64,000 bases of DNA from Achatina immaculata. Taxonomy: Eukaryota > Mollusca > Gastropoda > Stylommatophora > Achatinidae. The stretch spans positions 806,001 to 870,000 of the forward strand of contig CM019708.1 in the NCBI GenBank assembly GCA_009760885.1, written 5' to 3'. This document shows, in pieces, positions 11,450-22,511 of the stretch. Under the pieces are notes generated by a model that saw only the letters and a list, made by a program, of their open reading frames with translations, made no database searches and had not been told where the DNA came from. Every line of letters begins with the position of its first letter. The stretch's first letter is position 1. The translations under genes were made by a program, and so were the position numbers.

Positions 11450-11494
11450 AAGTCTAAAGTAGCTCTTCTTCTTTGTTCGCAAGTCTAAAGTAGC
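11450..11494 (-). mobile_element. family M micro-insertion with 14-bp target duplication
   Basis: The 14-mer AAGTCTAAAGTAGC is present identically at 11450-11463 and 11481-11494. The 17 bp between (TCTTCTTCTTTGTTCGC) are the reverse complement of the family M 3' terminus GCGAACxAAGAAGAAGA. The insert is the tail alone, in minus orientation. Confidence 0.78.
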
Positions 11495-11509
11495 AATTAA
11501 CAAACTTCC

Positions 11510-11820
11510 AGTCACAGTGATTTCATTGTAGTTCTTACCCGGTCACAGTGACATCATTGTAGTTCTCACTCGGTAAAGTGACTTCATTGTAGTTCTCACC
11601 CGGTCACAGTGACATCAGTGTAGTTCTCACTCGGTAAAGTGACTTCATTGTAGTTCTCACCCGGCCACAGTGACATCATTGTAGTTCTCACTCGGTAAAG
11701 TGACTTCATTGTAGTTCTCACCCGGTCACAGTGACATCATTGTAGTTCTCACTCGGTAAAGTGACTTCATTGTAGTTCTCACCCGGTCACAGTGACTTCA
11801 TTGTAGTTCTCACCTGGCTC
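11510..11820. repeat. dimeric 30+31 bp minisatellite (higher-order repeat)
   Basis: Two related monomers alternate strictly: CACTCGGTAAAGTGACTTCA-type and CACCCGGTCACAGTGACATC-type, each followed by TTGTAGTTCT. The repeating unit is therefore a 61-bp dimer, about five copies. Confidence 0.95.
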
Positions 11821-11824
11821 CAGA

Positions 11825-12115
11825 TAGTTATGGTAAACCTCTCTCTTCTTCTTTTTTTAAAAAAAAATTCAAACCAGGCACAAGTCGGTTGTGATAATTC
11901 AAGTGTGGCCTCTAGACTCAGTGACTCACTAGTTACATCCTCCAGTCTGACCATGATTAAATCTAGACCATAGCAGAGGTTGGATTATCTCTTAGTCTGT
12001 CGCCTTTGAATTTCTTCATCCCTTGATCTCTTCTTGTGTTCACCACACTTTTGTTATTTCAACAAATCACACATGGTTACTTATAAACATTGCTCCTTTT
12101 CATTATACGGAGACA
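11825..12115. other. non-repetitive stretch, no gene recognised
   Basis: No motif recognised. Confidence 0.45.
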
Positions 12116-12182
12116 TGAATTACAGCTGCGGTAAAACTGGTTATAGTAATAAAAGTAGATGGAGGTGAATGGTTCAGTTTTA

Positions 12183-12245
12183 CACAAAAAGAGAGAGAGA
12201 GAGAGAGAGAGAATGAGAGAGATAAAGATAGGTAGATAGATAGAA
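12183..12245. repeat. (GA)n / (GATA)n microsatellite in the left arm of F1
   Basis: AGAG run followed by GATA-like units. It mirrors the TCTA run in the other arm. Confidence 0.9.
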
Positions 12246-12409
12246 AGAGCGAGGAAAATGGGCAGAAATAAGAATGGCAGAAAGCAAGATGAGTAAATGA
12301 ATAGCATACAACAATCCAATATTTCGGCAAAAGGACCTTGAAAAAGGCTTTCGCCGAAATATTAGACTCGTCTTGCTTTCAGCCATTCTTGTTTTGTCCA
12401 TTTTGCCCA

Positions 12410-12666
<257 letters not shown>

Positions 12667-12714
12667 AACTGAAACATACGCCACCAACTATTTTCATAAT
12701 TTTGATAATACGAA

Positions 12715-13949
12715 CGATGTTTCCGTGGCGTGTTACCATTGTTATCATTGTTCTCAACCTGTTTCCCCTGCACGCCCAGATATCTTTTATTTGTAATTTG
12801 TTATCTTTAAGATTGTTGGTGCCTAATTAAAATAATCAGATTATTTAAGCAGCAATAAAATAGGATAAGAATGTAAAATAAATATACGTTCAGATTCATA
12901 CATTAAAGTTGAATACAGTTTAATATTTTGTTTTCTTATTCAAACATTATTTTACACATTCATCTTTCTTATTTCTCATGGTATGTATTTTTTAATTACA
13001 AAATATGCCCAAAAAATAAAATACGCCTTAATGAACCTGGATAAGTCAAAGTTTATATTAGCAAATCAAAATTAACCTGTCAAATATATTAGCAAATGTT
13101 AATTAATATAATGGTCAAGTTTTATCACACTGTACCCCTGTGATACTGATAAATATTGGCCGTTTTGGGGGCTGTGGTTTTTTTTTTTTCATATACTCAC
13201 TTAGATATCTTCTGATACCATTAGGGATACACGCACGATCCCAGTTAAGTGGCATTTGATCCCACAGTTTAGCCGTGCTTATATTTAGGGTGTATATCAT
13301 GAGGTAGAGGGGGAGTGTATAGCCTGAAGTCTGTGACGCCATTATTCTGTTTTACATTTCCGATATCTGCTGATTTACCTAGATTTATGGAACTGTTGCA
13401 TTATTTGTTACTACTAGCTATAAAAACACTGGCTGCTAACTTTCAGACACAGTTATTTACAAATAGGAAACAAGAGGCCTTTGCATGGTAAAGTGACAGA
13501 ACACTATGTTGTTTAGTTAGGTCTTCGGAAAAAATATCATACAGAAAGCATTTCTCTCAAATCTCAAAACTGCTTTGTTTATGATTTTTTTTTTCCAAGT
13601 CTAACCATACAGCACTCCAGCACTACCTTGAAACTAATGATTTTCGCCCCTTAGGAATATGATATATAAGTAGTTAAGAAACAAGTAGATTTGTAATACA
13701 GGTTCGTAGATAGTTCCAATGGACGTTTAGTTCCACAGTAACTTCTGCACGTACACTCTGACATAACTTCTAGCAAGCTGCAGCTAAGTCCTCCTTTTAT
13801 TCTTCTATTACTTTTTTAATTTCCGTTCTCATTTGCTTCACATCACTGATGAGAATTTATATTTTCTCTTCTTTTTCCTGCATCTTTCTTCTTTGTTTTT
13901 GTATCTACACGGTTTAGACATTTTATCACAACTTTTATTCCAGTGCCTT

Positions 13950-13950
<1 letters not shown>
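12715..13950. other. AT-rich stretch, no gene recognised
   Basis: High A/T content with a poly-T run at 13179-13189. The open frame at 13115-13342 (minus) has no domain I recognise. Confidence 0.5.

Positions 13951-14012
<62 letters not shown>
13951..14012. repeat. (GT)n(AT)n microsatellite
   Basis: GT run passing into a TA run. A smaller TA/CA run lies at 14150-14178. Confidence 0.97.
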
Positions 14013-14014
<2 letters not shown>

Positions 14015-14221
14015 TCCTTCGGAAAAAAAAACTTAATTAGTTGTTACGACATATTTAAAACAAAAGTACAAAAGTTAGTTACAACGAACAACTGTGTAAA
14101 TATTAACAGAAACATTAGTTGCATTACTTCCAAATGGATACTTGCTGTAGTATATATATATATATATACACACACACTTGTACATATGCTCAACTGTAAA
14201 GAGGACATTGTTAAGAGAGGC

Positions 14222-14350
14222 CAATTTAGCAGACATAAAATCCCTTCATGAGATTGAAAATCTCGCAGGAAACAGGAAAACTTGGCGAACTACAATGCGA
14301 GCCCTACGTGACATTTAACGGCACGGGAAGGATGTAAGATGTAAGAAGAT
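14222..14350 (+). pseudogene. LINE 3' tip, family L-b
   Basis: A plus-strand frame reads EIENLAGNRKTWRTTMRAL and a stop, followed by GGCACGGGAAGGATGTAAGA and a short tail of ATGTAAG units. The same end (AEDRKNWRTTLRALCDV, then GGCACGGGAAGGAT) is found on the minus strand at 58285-58590. The copy is only about 125 bp long, a severely 5'-truncated insertion. Confidence 0.75.
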
Positions 14351-14484
14351 TTATTCCCAGAAAGGTTGAACTAGCAGTGAACTGTCTATCCTATGTCAAC
14401 GTTCATAATTATGTATAAAACTTACATGCCTAAAATATTTTCACAGATTTATACGAAGTTCGTTAATTGGGCGTGTGCGTCCGT

Positions 14485-14487
<3 letters not shown>

Positions 14488-14531
<44 letters not shown>
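14488..14531. repeat. (GA)n microsatellite
   Basis: GA dinucleotide run with one AA interruption. Confidence 0.95.
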
Positions 14532-14533
<2 letters not shown>

Positions 14534-14644
14534 GTGCCCAAATATAACGGATGGTGCCTAGGCAGGGAGTGACTCTAAAGTGAACCATGCCTTAAGCACC
14601 AATGACTTTTTAAGTTGTCCTGCCTGAGGAGTGATTCGTACCTG

Positions 14645-14725
14645 CTCTACCGGCGTGGCCGTGCGCGTTGAACATGTTTCTTATCCGGGAGACGTGGGTT
14701 CAAACCCCGGTGGGATGAGGGTTTG
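14645..14725 (+). mobile_element. possible tRNA-derived SINE head
   Basis: Contains GGGTTCAAACCCC (a good B box) about 35 bp after a CGTGGCCGTGCGCGTTG A-box-like segment, followed by a T-rich stretch. It resembles the segment at 8252-8306. No clear tail or target duplication was found. Confidence 0.4.
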
Positions 14726-14949
14726 TTTGTTTTTTTCCTGTGGGGGAAGAATTAGAGAAGCAGCCTGTACACGCCGTCGCGACCACTCTACCTCAGCGGC
14801 CATTAATCTTTCAGTATTTCTCTTTTTCTCTCTCTCTCTCTGCCCACCCTCCCCCCTGCACACCATGAATGGTGAAAAGCGGTGTTGATATATATATATG
14901 CAGTAATTTGACAGTTATTGCATAACTATTATTACAAATTATACATATT

Positions 14950-15632
14950 AAGAACAGCGAAGAGCAAAACCTATCTTAATGCGAAGAAAACTAAATTGAT
15001 AACAACTGACAAAACAAACAAGGCAGCTGATATATGTATCAATGAGGAAAAACTGGAAGAAGTGGAGAGTTTTGAATATCTTGGATCACTACTAACTAAT
15101 AATGGAGATACAATGAGGGAAATTAAAAGGAGGACATCTATCGCTCTTCAGAAAGTAAAACAAATAAAGAATATGTGGAGAGGAGCAGACAGAACTAAAA
15201 AGATACAATTTTTAAGGCATGCATCTTTCCCATCGCAACATATGCTTGTGAGACCTGGACAATTAACAAAACAGCCGAGAACACATAAATGCCTTTAAAT
15301 GCTACAGAAGAGTTCTTCAAATATCATGGACACAAGAAAGAACACATATATCCATACTAAATATTGAAGAAGGCTGGCTAGTAAAGAGGATTAAACAAAG
15401 AAAACTTAAATATTTTGGACACATTAAACGTCATGATAATCTAGAGAAGACCGTCTTGGAAGGGGAAGGGTGCATAATGGGAAAAAGAAAGAGAGGAAGA
15501 CCAAGGCGAAGAAGGCTGCAGGACATCGTTGATGATATGGAAATGGATGCATCATCAGCAGGCCATCTTGCTCACATCCGAGAGACCTACAGGAGAGCTG
15601 TTAGGGACATGCAAATGAATGAATGAATGACA
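14950..15632 (+). pseudogene. LINE 3' end remnant, family L-c copy 1
   Basis: The remnant starts after the RT catalytic motifs. The frame reads AKKTKLITTDKTNKAADICI, then FEYLGSLLTNNGDTMREIK, a hallmark of LINE RT C-terminal regions, then IALQKVKQIKNMW. A one-base deletion near 15284 shifts the frame at NKTAEKHIN. Later parts read KRIKQRKLKYFGHIKRHDN and RGRPRRRRLQDIVDDMEMD, and the copy ends with (TGAA)n at 15612-15630. It is 5'-truncated and frameshifted, so not active. Copies 2 to 5 of the same family are at 20142, 38700, 53328 and 62323. Confidence 0.85.
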
Positions 15633-17655
15633 GTAAAAATATTGCATTTTTGGTGTGACAAACTGAAATATGAGGGGTATGTGAATAAACATTATATTTC
15701 ATTTTTACACTTGGAAAGACAGAATTCTTTACAGTGATTCTTGGAAAAAGAGTGAAAACTCGTAAAAGCCGGGGATGGGAAAAGTCAAAAGTACAGTGAT
15801 TCTAGATTATTGTCACAATATCTGCGAGAACAGAAAGCAGTGATACGAAACAGATGAGAGGTAGGAAACAAACAAACAAAGAAACAAACAAAGAAACAAA
15901 CGAACAAACAAACAAACTATACAGTCTGTCACAAATGGCGAGAAAATAAAACTTTGAAATAACGATTTTCGAGACGTTTAGCCCACGTTAGTTAACTGTA
16001 ACGTGGCCGAGTGGTTAGCGCACTGACCTCTGCTACTGGAGTCTGGTGGGGGGTGGGGTAGGGTGGGGTTCTGTTTCTAGTCATCCTCTTACTTTCTTTT
16101 ATTTCCCTCACGTCCTAAAGTTTTTCTTCTATCAAATTCTGAGGCTAAATCCCGCATGTTCTCCTTTCTCAAGTTTCCCATAAGTTATTTTTATATACAG
16201 TTTTATTACACGTTTTTTTCAGTGTGCTAGTGTAGTTTGTCTCTATTCTATATATATTTTACCGCGCCTCTTCCATTTGTAGCAAATCTTCTGTTTGTAG
16301 CATTTCATATTTTCACACAACTCTTCCATTTGGTAGCCTTTTATATCGCCTTGTAGGAACAGATAAACTTAAATTTCTTTTTATTTCCACTTATCGTCAA
16401 AATGTGCTATCCCTGGGAAATGAAACCATATCAAAGGACATATCACCCGATTAGATAATACAGAAACAATAATATGAAACGATATCAAAGGACATATCAC
16501 CCGATTAGATAATATAAAAACAATAATTATCCTCAGCTACATCAACACACTAACTCGTCTAAAGAAGATAATGCAAGAGGGTCGAAGTGGGAAATTAATG
16601 GCCTGCGGGCGCATGCGGCTGATCATCAACACAAGTCCTAATAACAGTCTTATTTTGTTCCGTGGTTTTTTAAGTTAAAGACTGTATAAAGAAATGAAAT
16701 CACAGCTGCAAAAACTTTCATATTTAATTTTAAAATAGCATTAAAAAGGGACGGAGCGTTAAGAATTTTCCATAATTTTTATTGAGAAGTAATATCTGAT
16801 CATAAAGCGTAGTACTAGAATTTCTGCTAATCTGCTACTTGTTTTAAATGTTTTTTTTCTTCCTAGGATAACTGTGTGTTCTGATCTATGTTAGTTTAAC
16901 TGTGTGTTCTGATCTATGTTAGGTTAACTGTGTGTTCTGATCTATGTCCCATCTTTCTCTGTTATTTGGTCTAGGGGAAAGGAAAAAAGTACATGAACAG
17001 AGAAGTGAACACGAAAAATTAGATGTTTTAAAAACTGAATGAATGCAGATCTGAACTTTTCAAAGAGAACCTAGGAATATGTATTGATAAGAGTGAAGAA
17101 GTTGCTTTGGTTCAGAAGAAAGGAAAGGAAAAGAAAGGTGCAATAAACACATCATAAAACTTTGAAGGGTATTCAAAAGAATATTGTTAATTTGAATAAT
17201 TAGTTAGGAAGGACCATCATCCATGCACTTGGGACACTTTCATAGGGCTGTCCTCTTCAGCGTACAGTAATTGATGACATCCGTCCTCTGATGGTTGACC
17301 ATCCGTTTGGAGCTCTTGATAAATAGTTGATAAATAGTTGATTGCTCGCCATCCCAAGTTTCACACCCCCCACCTCCAAGATCCTTCATTCTTGGCACAC
17401 TCCTACAGTATTGTTAATTAAAACATTGATTGAGGTTGCTAAATATTTGAAAATTTAGATTATTTCACAGTTGACTAATTATACATTAGCTGTATTGAAA
17501 TATAAAGTATTGTTCATGTCTTTTGTTAATTATGTGTGAAAATACACTTTGTCGACAGTATGGAAATAGCGCGAAGAGACTGCACACAAAAGAAACAGGA
17601 CATTTATGCGTGAAATAAAATAGAAGCAGTATTTATTATGCAGTATTTCTTATGC
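15632..17655. other. AT-rich stretch with small repeats, no gene recognised
   Basis: Holds (AAAC)n at 15868-15919, a tRNA-like head and G4 motif near 16003-16068, a 53-bp direct duplication at 16427-16518 (ATCAAAGGACATATCACCCG core) and three 27-bp units at 16868-16948 (AACTGTGTGTTCTGATCTAT). The rest shows nothing recognisable. Confidence 0.6.
16003..16068 (+). mobile_element. tRNA-like A-box segment followed by a G4 motif
   Basis: TGGCCGAGTGGTTAGCGCAC is a good match to a tRNA A box and D-arm, but the B-box position is occupied by a G-rich run (16047-16068: GGGGGG, GGGG, GGG, GGGG with 1-2 base loops), which is a canonical G-quadruplex motif. Possibly a degraded SINE head. Confidence 0.5.
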
Positions 17656-17679
17656 AGTATTTCTACGAAGGATGTGCAA

Positions 17680-18676
17680 GTATCATCACAAATACCACAT
17701 TTTCTACATATGAAATAGAAATGTCAACACAAACACCACATATTTCTACATATAATACTCAAGAATCATCACAAACACCACATATTTCTACATATAATAT
17801 GCAAGTGTCATCACAAACACCACATATTTCTACATATAATATGCAAGTGTCATCACAAACACCACACATTTCTACATATAATATGTAAGTGCCATCACAA
17901 ACACCACATATTTCTACATATAATATGTAAGTGCCATCACAAACACCACATATTTCTACATATAATATGTAAGTGCCATCACAAACACCACACATTTCTA
18001 CATATAATATGTAAGTGTCATCACAAACACCACATATTTCTACATATAATATGTAAGTGCCATCACAAACACCACATATTTCTACATATAATATGTAAGT
18101 GCCATCACAAACACCACATATTTCTACATATAATATGTAAGTGCCATCACAAACACCACATATTTCTACATATAATATGTAAGTGCCATCACAAACACCA
18201 CATATTTCTACATATAATATGTAAGTGCCATCACAAACACCACATATTTCTACATATAATATGTAAGTGTCATCACAAACACCACATATTTCTACATATA
18301 ATATGTAAGTGCCATCACAAACACCACATATTTCTACATATAATATGTAAGTGCCATCACAAACACCACATATTTCTACATATAATATGTAAGTGTCATC
18401 ACAAACACCACATATTTCTACATAATATGTAAGTGTCATCACAAACACCACATATTTCTACATATAATATGTAAGTGTCATCACAAACACCACACTTTTC
18501 TACATATAATATGTAAGTGCCATCACAAACACCACATATTTCTACATATAATATGTAAGTGTCATCACAAACACCACATATTTCTACATATAATATGTAA
18601 GTGTCATCACAAACACCACATATTTCTACATATAATATGTAAGTGCCATCACAAACACCACATATTTCTACATATA
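17680..18676. repeat. 42-bp minisatellite, left block
   Basis: About 24 units of CATCACAAACACCACATATT then TCTACATATAATATGTAAGT plus GC. Because 42 is a multiple of three and the unit lacks minus-strand stops in one frame, a 230-codon minus frame (YILYVEICGVCDGT repeated) is open. I do not regard it as a gene. The array is interrupted by the mariner at 18677 and the LINE at 20142 and resumes after each. Confidence 0.98.
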
Positions 18677-18708
18677 CGAGGGTGTTCAGAAAGTAATGCA
18701 GTACATTG
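18677..18708 (+). repeat. mariner left terminal inverted repeat
   Basis: Starts CGAGGGTGTTCAGAAAGTAA next to the TA target site. Pairs with 19968-19999. Confidence 0.9.
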
Positions 18709-18768
18709 GTTTTTTAAGCTAATAATGAAGATAAAAGCATGAAATTTTGCACACTTTAAATATGGCAT

Positions 18769-19888
18769 GTGTCGATTGTGTACACCAAATTGCACCGCAA
18801 CCGGCCAAGTAATATGGCTGCTCTAATCATTGAACTGGAGCGTATTAGCAACTTGCGGTATAAACAGCGAATTGTGATACAATTTCTCATTGCAGAGAAG
18901 GAAACTGTTGTGAACTTTCACAAGCGTCTATGTGATGTGTATGGAAGTTTTGCAGTCGACAGGAGTACAGTCACTCGCTGGGTTCTGAGAATCAAAGAAT
19001 CAGTAAGTGGAGATAAGGAGTTTCATGATCGGCCGCGCTGTGGACGACCTGTCACAGCCACCAAGGCAGAAATGTTGAAATGCGCTGAGGGCATTATTCT
19101 TACTGATAGGCGTATCACTACTCAACAAATAGCTTTAAAGCTGTCAGTCAGCAGTGATAGTGCAAATTCAATTATAAAAGCTCTCGGATTTTCTAAGGTT
19201 TGCGCAAGATGGGTTCCTCGAAGTCTCACAAATGACCACCGATTGTAAAGGAAAGCAATTTCATGTGAATTGTTGGAGCGTTTCAATGCTGAGGGAGAGA
19301 ATCTTTTGGCTAAGATCATAACAGATGACGAAACCTGGGCACATCATTTTGAACCTGAGACAAAAAGACAGTAAACGGAGTGGCATCATCAGCAATCACC
19401 ACGAAGAAAGAAATTCAAGACAGCTCCTTCAGCTGGAAAGGTCAAGATCAGTCTTTTGGGATATTGAAGGTGTGATTCTTGTGGATGTTATGCCAGGAGG
19501 AGAGAAAATCAATTTGCAAGCTTACATTAAGACATTGAAAAAAAACTCAATCAACGTTTTCGCAGAGTTCGGACCCACAAAAATCCATCAGACCTGCTTC
19601 TCCTTCACAACAATGCGCGTCCTCACTCAAGTCTGACAACACGGGAAGCAATCACCACATTGGGTTGGACTGATCTATAGTCCAGATTTGGCACCCTTTG
19701 ATTTCCATCTGTTTGGTCCACTTAAAGATGCACTCCGAGGGGTAAGATTTGAAGATGACGAAGGAGTGATTCATGCAGTGAAGAAATCGCTGTGTAATCA
19801 AGAGAAAATCTGGTACGGACTACGGATACATGCACTTGTTTCGCGCTCGCATAAAGCCGTCCAAGATGATAGGGATTATGTTGAATAA
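18769..19888 (+). pseudogene. mariner transposase pseudogene (DD34D type)
   Basis: The N-terminal part, intact to 19248, holds the paired helix-turn-helix DNA-binding region (RYKQRIVIQFLIAEKETV, then DRSTVTRWVLRIKE) and the linker RPRCGRPVTA. A stop at 19246-19248 interrupts it. The catalytic domain follows in pieces: the first Asp lies in TDDETW (19327-19329), a second stop is at 19372-19374, and a one-base loss near 19453 and a shift near 19545 break the frame. The second motif reads LLHNNARPH, with Asn (19609-19611) where the family has the catalytic Asp. Another shift lies near 19670, before SPDLAPFDFHLF, which keeps the third Asp (19700-19702). Family assignment is certain; activity is excluded. 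Confidence 0.93.
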
Positions 19889-19967
19889 TACCGATGTTTA
19901 CAAGACATATCCATGTATATTGTGTATAAATTTCAAGCTTTTTGAATAAACAGCTCCTGAGAAAAAC

Positions 19968-19999
19968 GATGCAGTGCACTACTTTCTGAACGCCTCTTG
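19968..19999 (-). repeat. mariner right terminal inverted repeat
   Basis: On the minus strand starts CAAGAGGCGTTCAGAAAGTA, adjacent to TA at 20000-20001. Confidence 0.9.
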
Positions 20000-20142
20000 T
20001 AATATGCAAGTGTCATTACAAACACCACATATTTCTACATATATTATGCTAGTGTTATCGCAAACACCACATATATCTATATCTAATACGCAAGTATCAT
20101 CACAAACACTACATATTTCTACATATAATACGCAAGTACCAT
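20000..20142. repeat. 42-bp minisatellite, middle block
   Basis: About three and a half diverged units of the same array, between the mariner and the LINE. Confidence 0.92.
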
Positions 20143-20975
20143 CATAAAAAATATTGCGATGCCATAACAATTGGAGGTTATGAAATACCAGAGATTAAAT
20201 ATGCTGATGACACAGTATTACTGCCCACAACACAAAAAGGAATGGAAAAACTAATTAGGTCAGTCCGTAAGAATAGTGAATAGCAAAACCTCTATCTTAA
20301 TGCGAAGAAAACTAAATTGATGACAACTGACAAAACAAATAAGGCAGCTGAAATATGTATCAATGAGGAAAAATTGGAACAAGTTAGGAGTTTTGAATAT
20401 CTTGGATCACTGCTAACTAATAATGGAGATACAATGAGGGAAATTACAGTGAGGACATCTATCGCTCTTCAGAAAGTAAAACAACTAAAGAATCTGTGGA
20501 GAGGAACAGACAGAATTTAAAAAATAAGATTTTTAAAGGCATGCATCTTTCCCATCGCAACATATGCCTGTGAGACCTGGACACTTAACAAAACAGCTGA
20601 GAAACACATAAATGCCTTTGAATGTAAATGCTACAGAAGAGTCCTTCATATATCATGGACACAAAAAAGAACAAATATATCCATATTACAAGAACTTTAT
20701 ACTGAAGAAGACTGGCTACGAAAGAGGATTAAAGAGAGAAAACTTAAATATTTTGGACACATTAAACGTCATGATAATCTAGATAAGACCGTCTTGGAAG
20801 GGGACATAATGGAAAAAAGAAAGAGACGAAGACCAAGGCGAAGATGGCTGCAAGACATCGTTGATGATATGGAAATGGATGCATCAGTAGCAGGCCATCT
20901 AACTCACATCCGAGAGAACTACAGGAGTTCTGTTAGGGAGGCAAAGTTCCACATGGGACATGCAAATGAATGAAT
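20142..20975 (+). pseudogene. LINE remnant with RT motif C, family L-c copy 2, inserted in the 42-bp array
   Basis: The longest L-c copy. The frame reads IGGYEIPEIKYADDTVLL. YADD (20200-20211) is the catalytic motif C of reverse transcriptase, and the rest of the C-terminal region follows (FEYLGSLLTNNGDTMREI, ACETWTLNKTAEKHINAF, LKYFGHIKRHDNL, RRRWLQDIVDDMEMD). In-frame stops at about 20281 and 20518 inactivate it. The copy ends with GCAAATGAATGAATGA. Array units lie on both sides. It is 5'-truncated within the RT domain, as expected from incomplete target-primed reverse transcription. Confidence 0.9.
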
Positions 20976-21150
20976 GATTATCACAAACACAACATATTTC
21001 TATATATAATACAAAAGTATCATCACAAACACCACATATTTCTACATATAATAATCAAGTATCATCACATACACCACATATTTCTACATATAATAATCAA
21101 GTATCATCACATACACCACATATTTCTGCATATAATACGCAAGTATCATC
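20975..21150. repeat. 42-bp minisatellite family, right block
   Basis: About four units, shortened to about 37-39 bp by variants in the AATATGTAAG part. It continues the array after the LINE. Confidence 0.9.
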
Positions 21151-21243
21151 ACATACACGACACGACAATTCGCTCTTGATTTCGATTGTTATTTTTTTTC
21201 CTTTAATTTACTCGAAATGCCCCCCCCCCTCTCTGTCTCTCTG

Positions 21244-21277
<34 letters not shown>

Positions 21278-21477
21278 TCTTCCATGGGTGTCAAAGTTAA
21301 ACAGAAACTTTGGAGGTTACTTTTCCTGTGATACATGCAGAAAGATTGTCGCATTTTGAATTTAGTTCCCTCGTGGAGTAATCAAAGATTTGTCTGTTTT
21401 GACACGAAAAGTCAGTTTCATTACTAATGTCCACATTGTAAAGTGCAAACTTTTATCAGATTACCTTCCTGCTGTCG
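21148..21477 (+). repeat. 330-bp direct duplication, left copy
   Basis: Starts ATCACATACACGACACGACA and ends TACCTTCCTGCTGTCG. It matches 22382-22711 along its whole length at a constant offset of 1234. By eye only two single-base length differences exist, in homopolymer C runs. It includes a (CT)n run at about 21231-21281. Confidence 0.93.
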
Positions 21478-22381
21478 AGGCTGCCTACGTCCGAAATACA
21501 CCTACACTGGTGAAATATGCCTAAACCGGCACACACCAGGGGTGGAACTTGATGGCTAGACATGTCATGCCACCTCCGCTCTAGAGGTCGGTAACGCCTG
21601 ATAAACACCCATACTGGTGAATTTTGCCTAAACCGGCTCATACCAGGGGTGAATCTTGAAGGCTATGAATGTCACAGTACCTCTGCCCTAGAGGTCGGTC
21701 CCGTCCCAAACATGCCCATACTGGGAAATGCCTAAACCGGCTCAACCCAGGGGTAGAAGTCACTAGTGGCGAGGATTCGTCCTCCTGGACAAAAGCTCCA
21801 TCCTGGTCACAACTAGGAAAGGTAGCGGCCACGACCGCAAAATGCTGAAGTCGGAGACACTGGACCAGGGAAGTCTAGATAGGCAACCACCTCTCACCCG
21901 GCGGGGATGTCTGCGTATCCTAATCACGCTGAGGTTTTCCGGTGAGAAAGTCCAACCCTGGACTGGATGGGCAACCACCTCTCACCCGGCGGTGATACAC
22001 GGGTATCTCATAACACGTCGAGGTTTTCCGGTGAGAAAGTCCAACTCTGTCCTGGGTGGGCTGACGCCTCTCACCCAGCGAGGATGCACTGATATTCCAA
22101 ACACGTCGAGGTCTTCCGGTGAGAAAGTCCAACCCTAGACCAAACTGGTGCAATGAAAACCACGGTGTCACGCAATCCCGCTTCCGAGACCCACCAAGAA
22201 TACAGGCTAAAGCACTGTGATACTCTGAACCCCTTGTGGTCCTTCGTGGAACTCATGTGGTCTATTTTGGACCACACAGGGGACCACCGGACCTAACGAG
22301 GACCACATGTGTGAATTCAGTAGGTTCACAGTGCGGTTTTTGGTGGTAGAAGTGAACGAAGAAGAAGAAGAAGAAGAAGAG
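21478..22381 (+). mobile_element. family M modular element, copy A, between the 330-bp repeats
   Basis: A 904-bp segment exactly bounded by the two duplicate copies. 5' part: three ~110-bp modules marked by GCCTAAACCGGC, ACCAGGGGTG and CTCTAGAGGTCGGT. Middle: GCTGAAGTCGGAGACACTGG. 3' part: three ~88-bp modules marked by ACCTCTCACCCGGCGG and TTTTCCGGTGAGAAAGTCCA, then a tail domain ending AGTGAACGAAGAAGAAG, a (GAA)n tail. CTCTCACC.GG and CCGGTGAGA in each ~88-bp module are complementary, so each can fold into a hairpin. No coding frame is recognised. Copies B and C are at 37705 and 50900. Confidence 0.85.
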
Positions 22382-22477
22382 ATCACATACACGACACGAC
22401 AATTCGCTCTTGATTTCGATTGTTATTTTTTTTCCCTTTAATTTACTCGAAATGCCCCCCCCCTCTCTGTCTCTCTG

Positions 22478-22511
<34 letters not shown>

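Larger units (their letters stand above)
18677..19999 (+). mobile_element. mariner-like DNA transposon, 1323 bp, inserted in the 42-bp array
   Basis: The ends are imperfect terminal inverted repeats of about 25-30 bp sharing the exact core GTTCAGAAAGTA and a following TGCA. The element is flanked by TA at 18675-18676 and 20000-20001, the target duplication expected of the Tc1/mariner superfamily, and its 1.3-kb length is normal for mariner. The flanks are units of the 42-bp array on both sides, so the insertion postdates the array. The transposase is broken (see next entry), so the copy is non-autonomous. Confidence 0.95.

Noticed and set aside
17759..18451. 230-codon minus-strand frame of YILYVEICGVCDGT repeats
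   Set aside because: It exists because the 42-bp unit is a multiple of three and lacks stops in one frame; a single-unit frameshift or the transposons end it, and there is no start context, signal or unique domain.
17680..21150. CRISPR-like regular repeat array
   Set aside because: Units are contiguous without unique spacers, no cas genes, and the context is a eukaryotic genome.
21478..22381. Retrozyme or Penelope-like pseudo-LTR with hammerhead ribozyme in family M
   Set aside because: Direct long repeats suggested it, but I found no convincing CTGATGA..GAAA core; the CTGAGG..GAAAG resemblance is too weak, and the long repeats lie outside the element.
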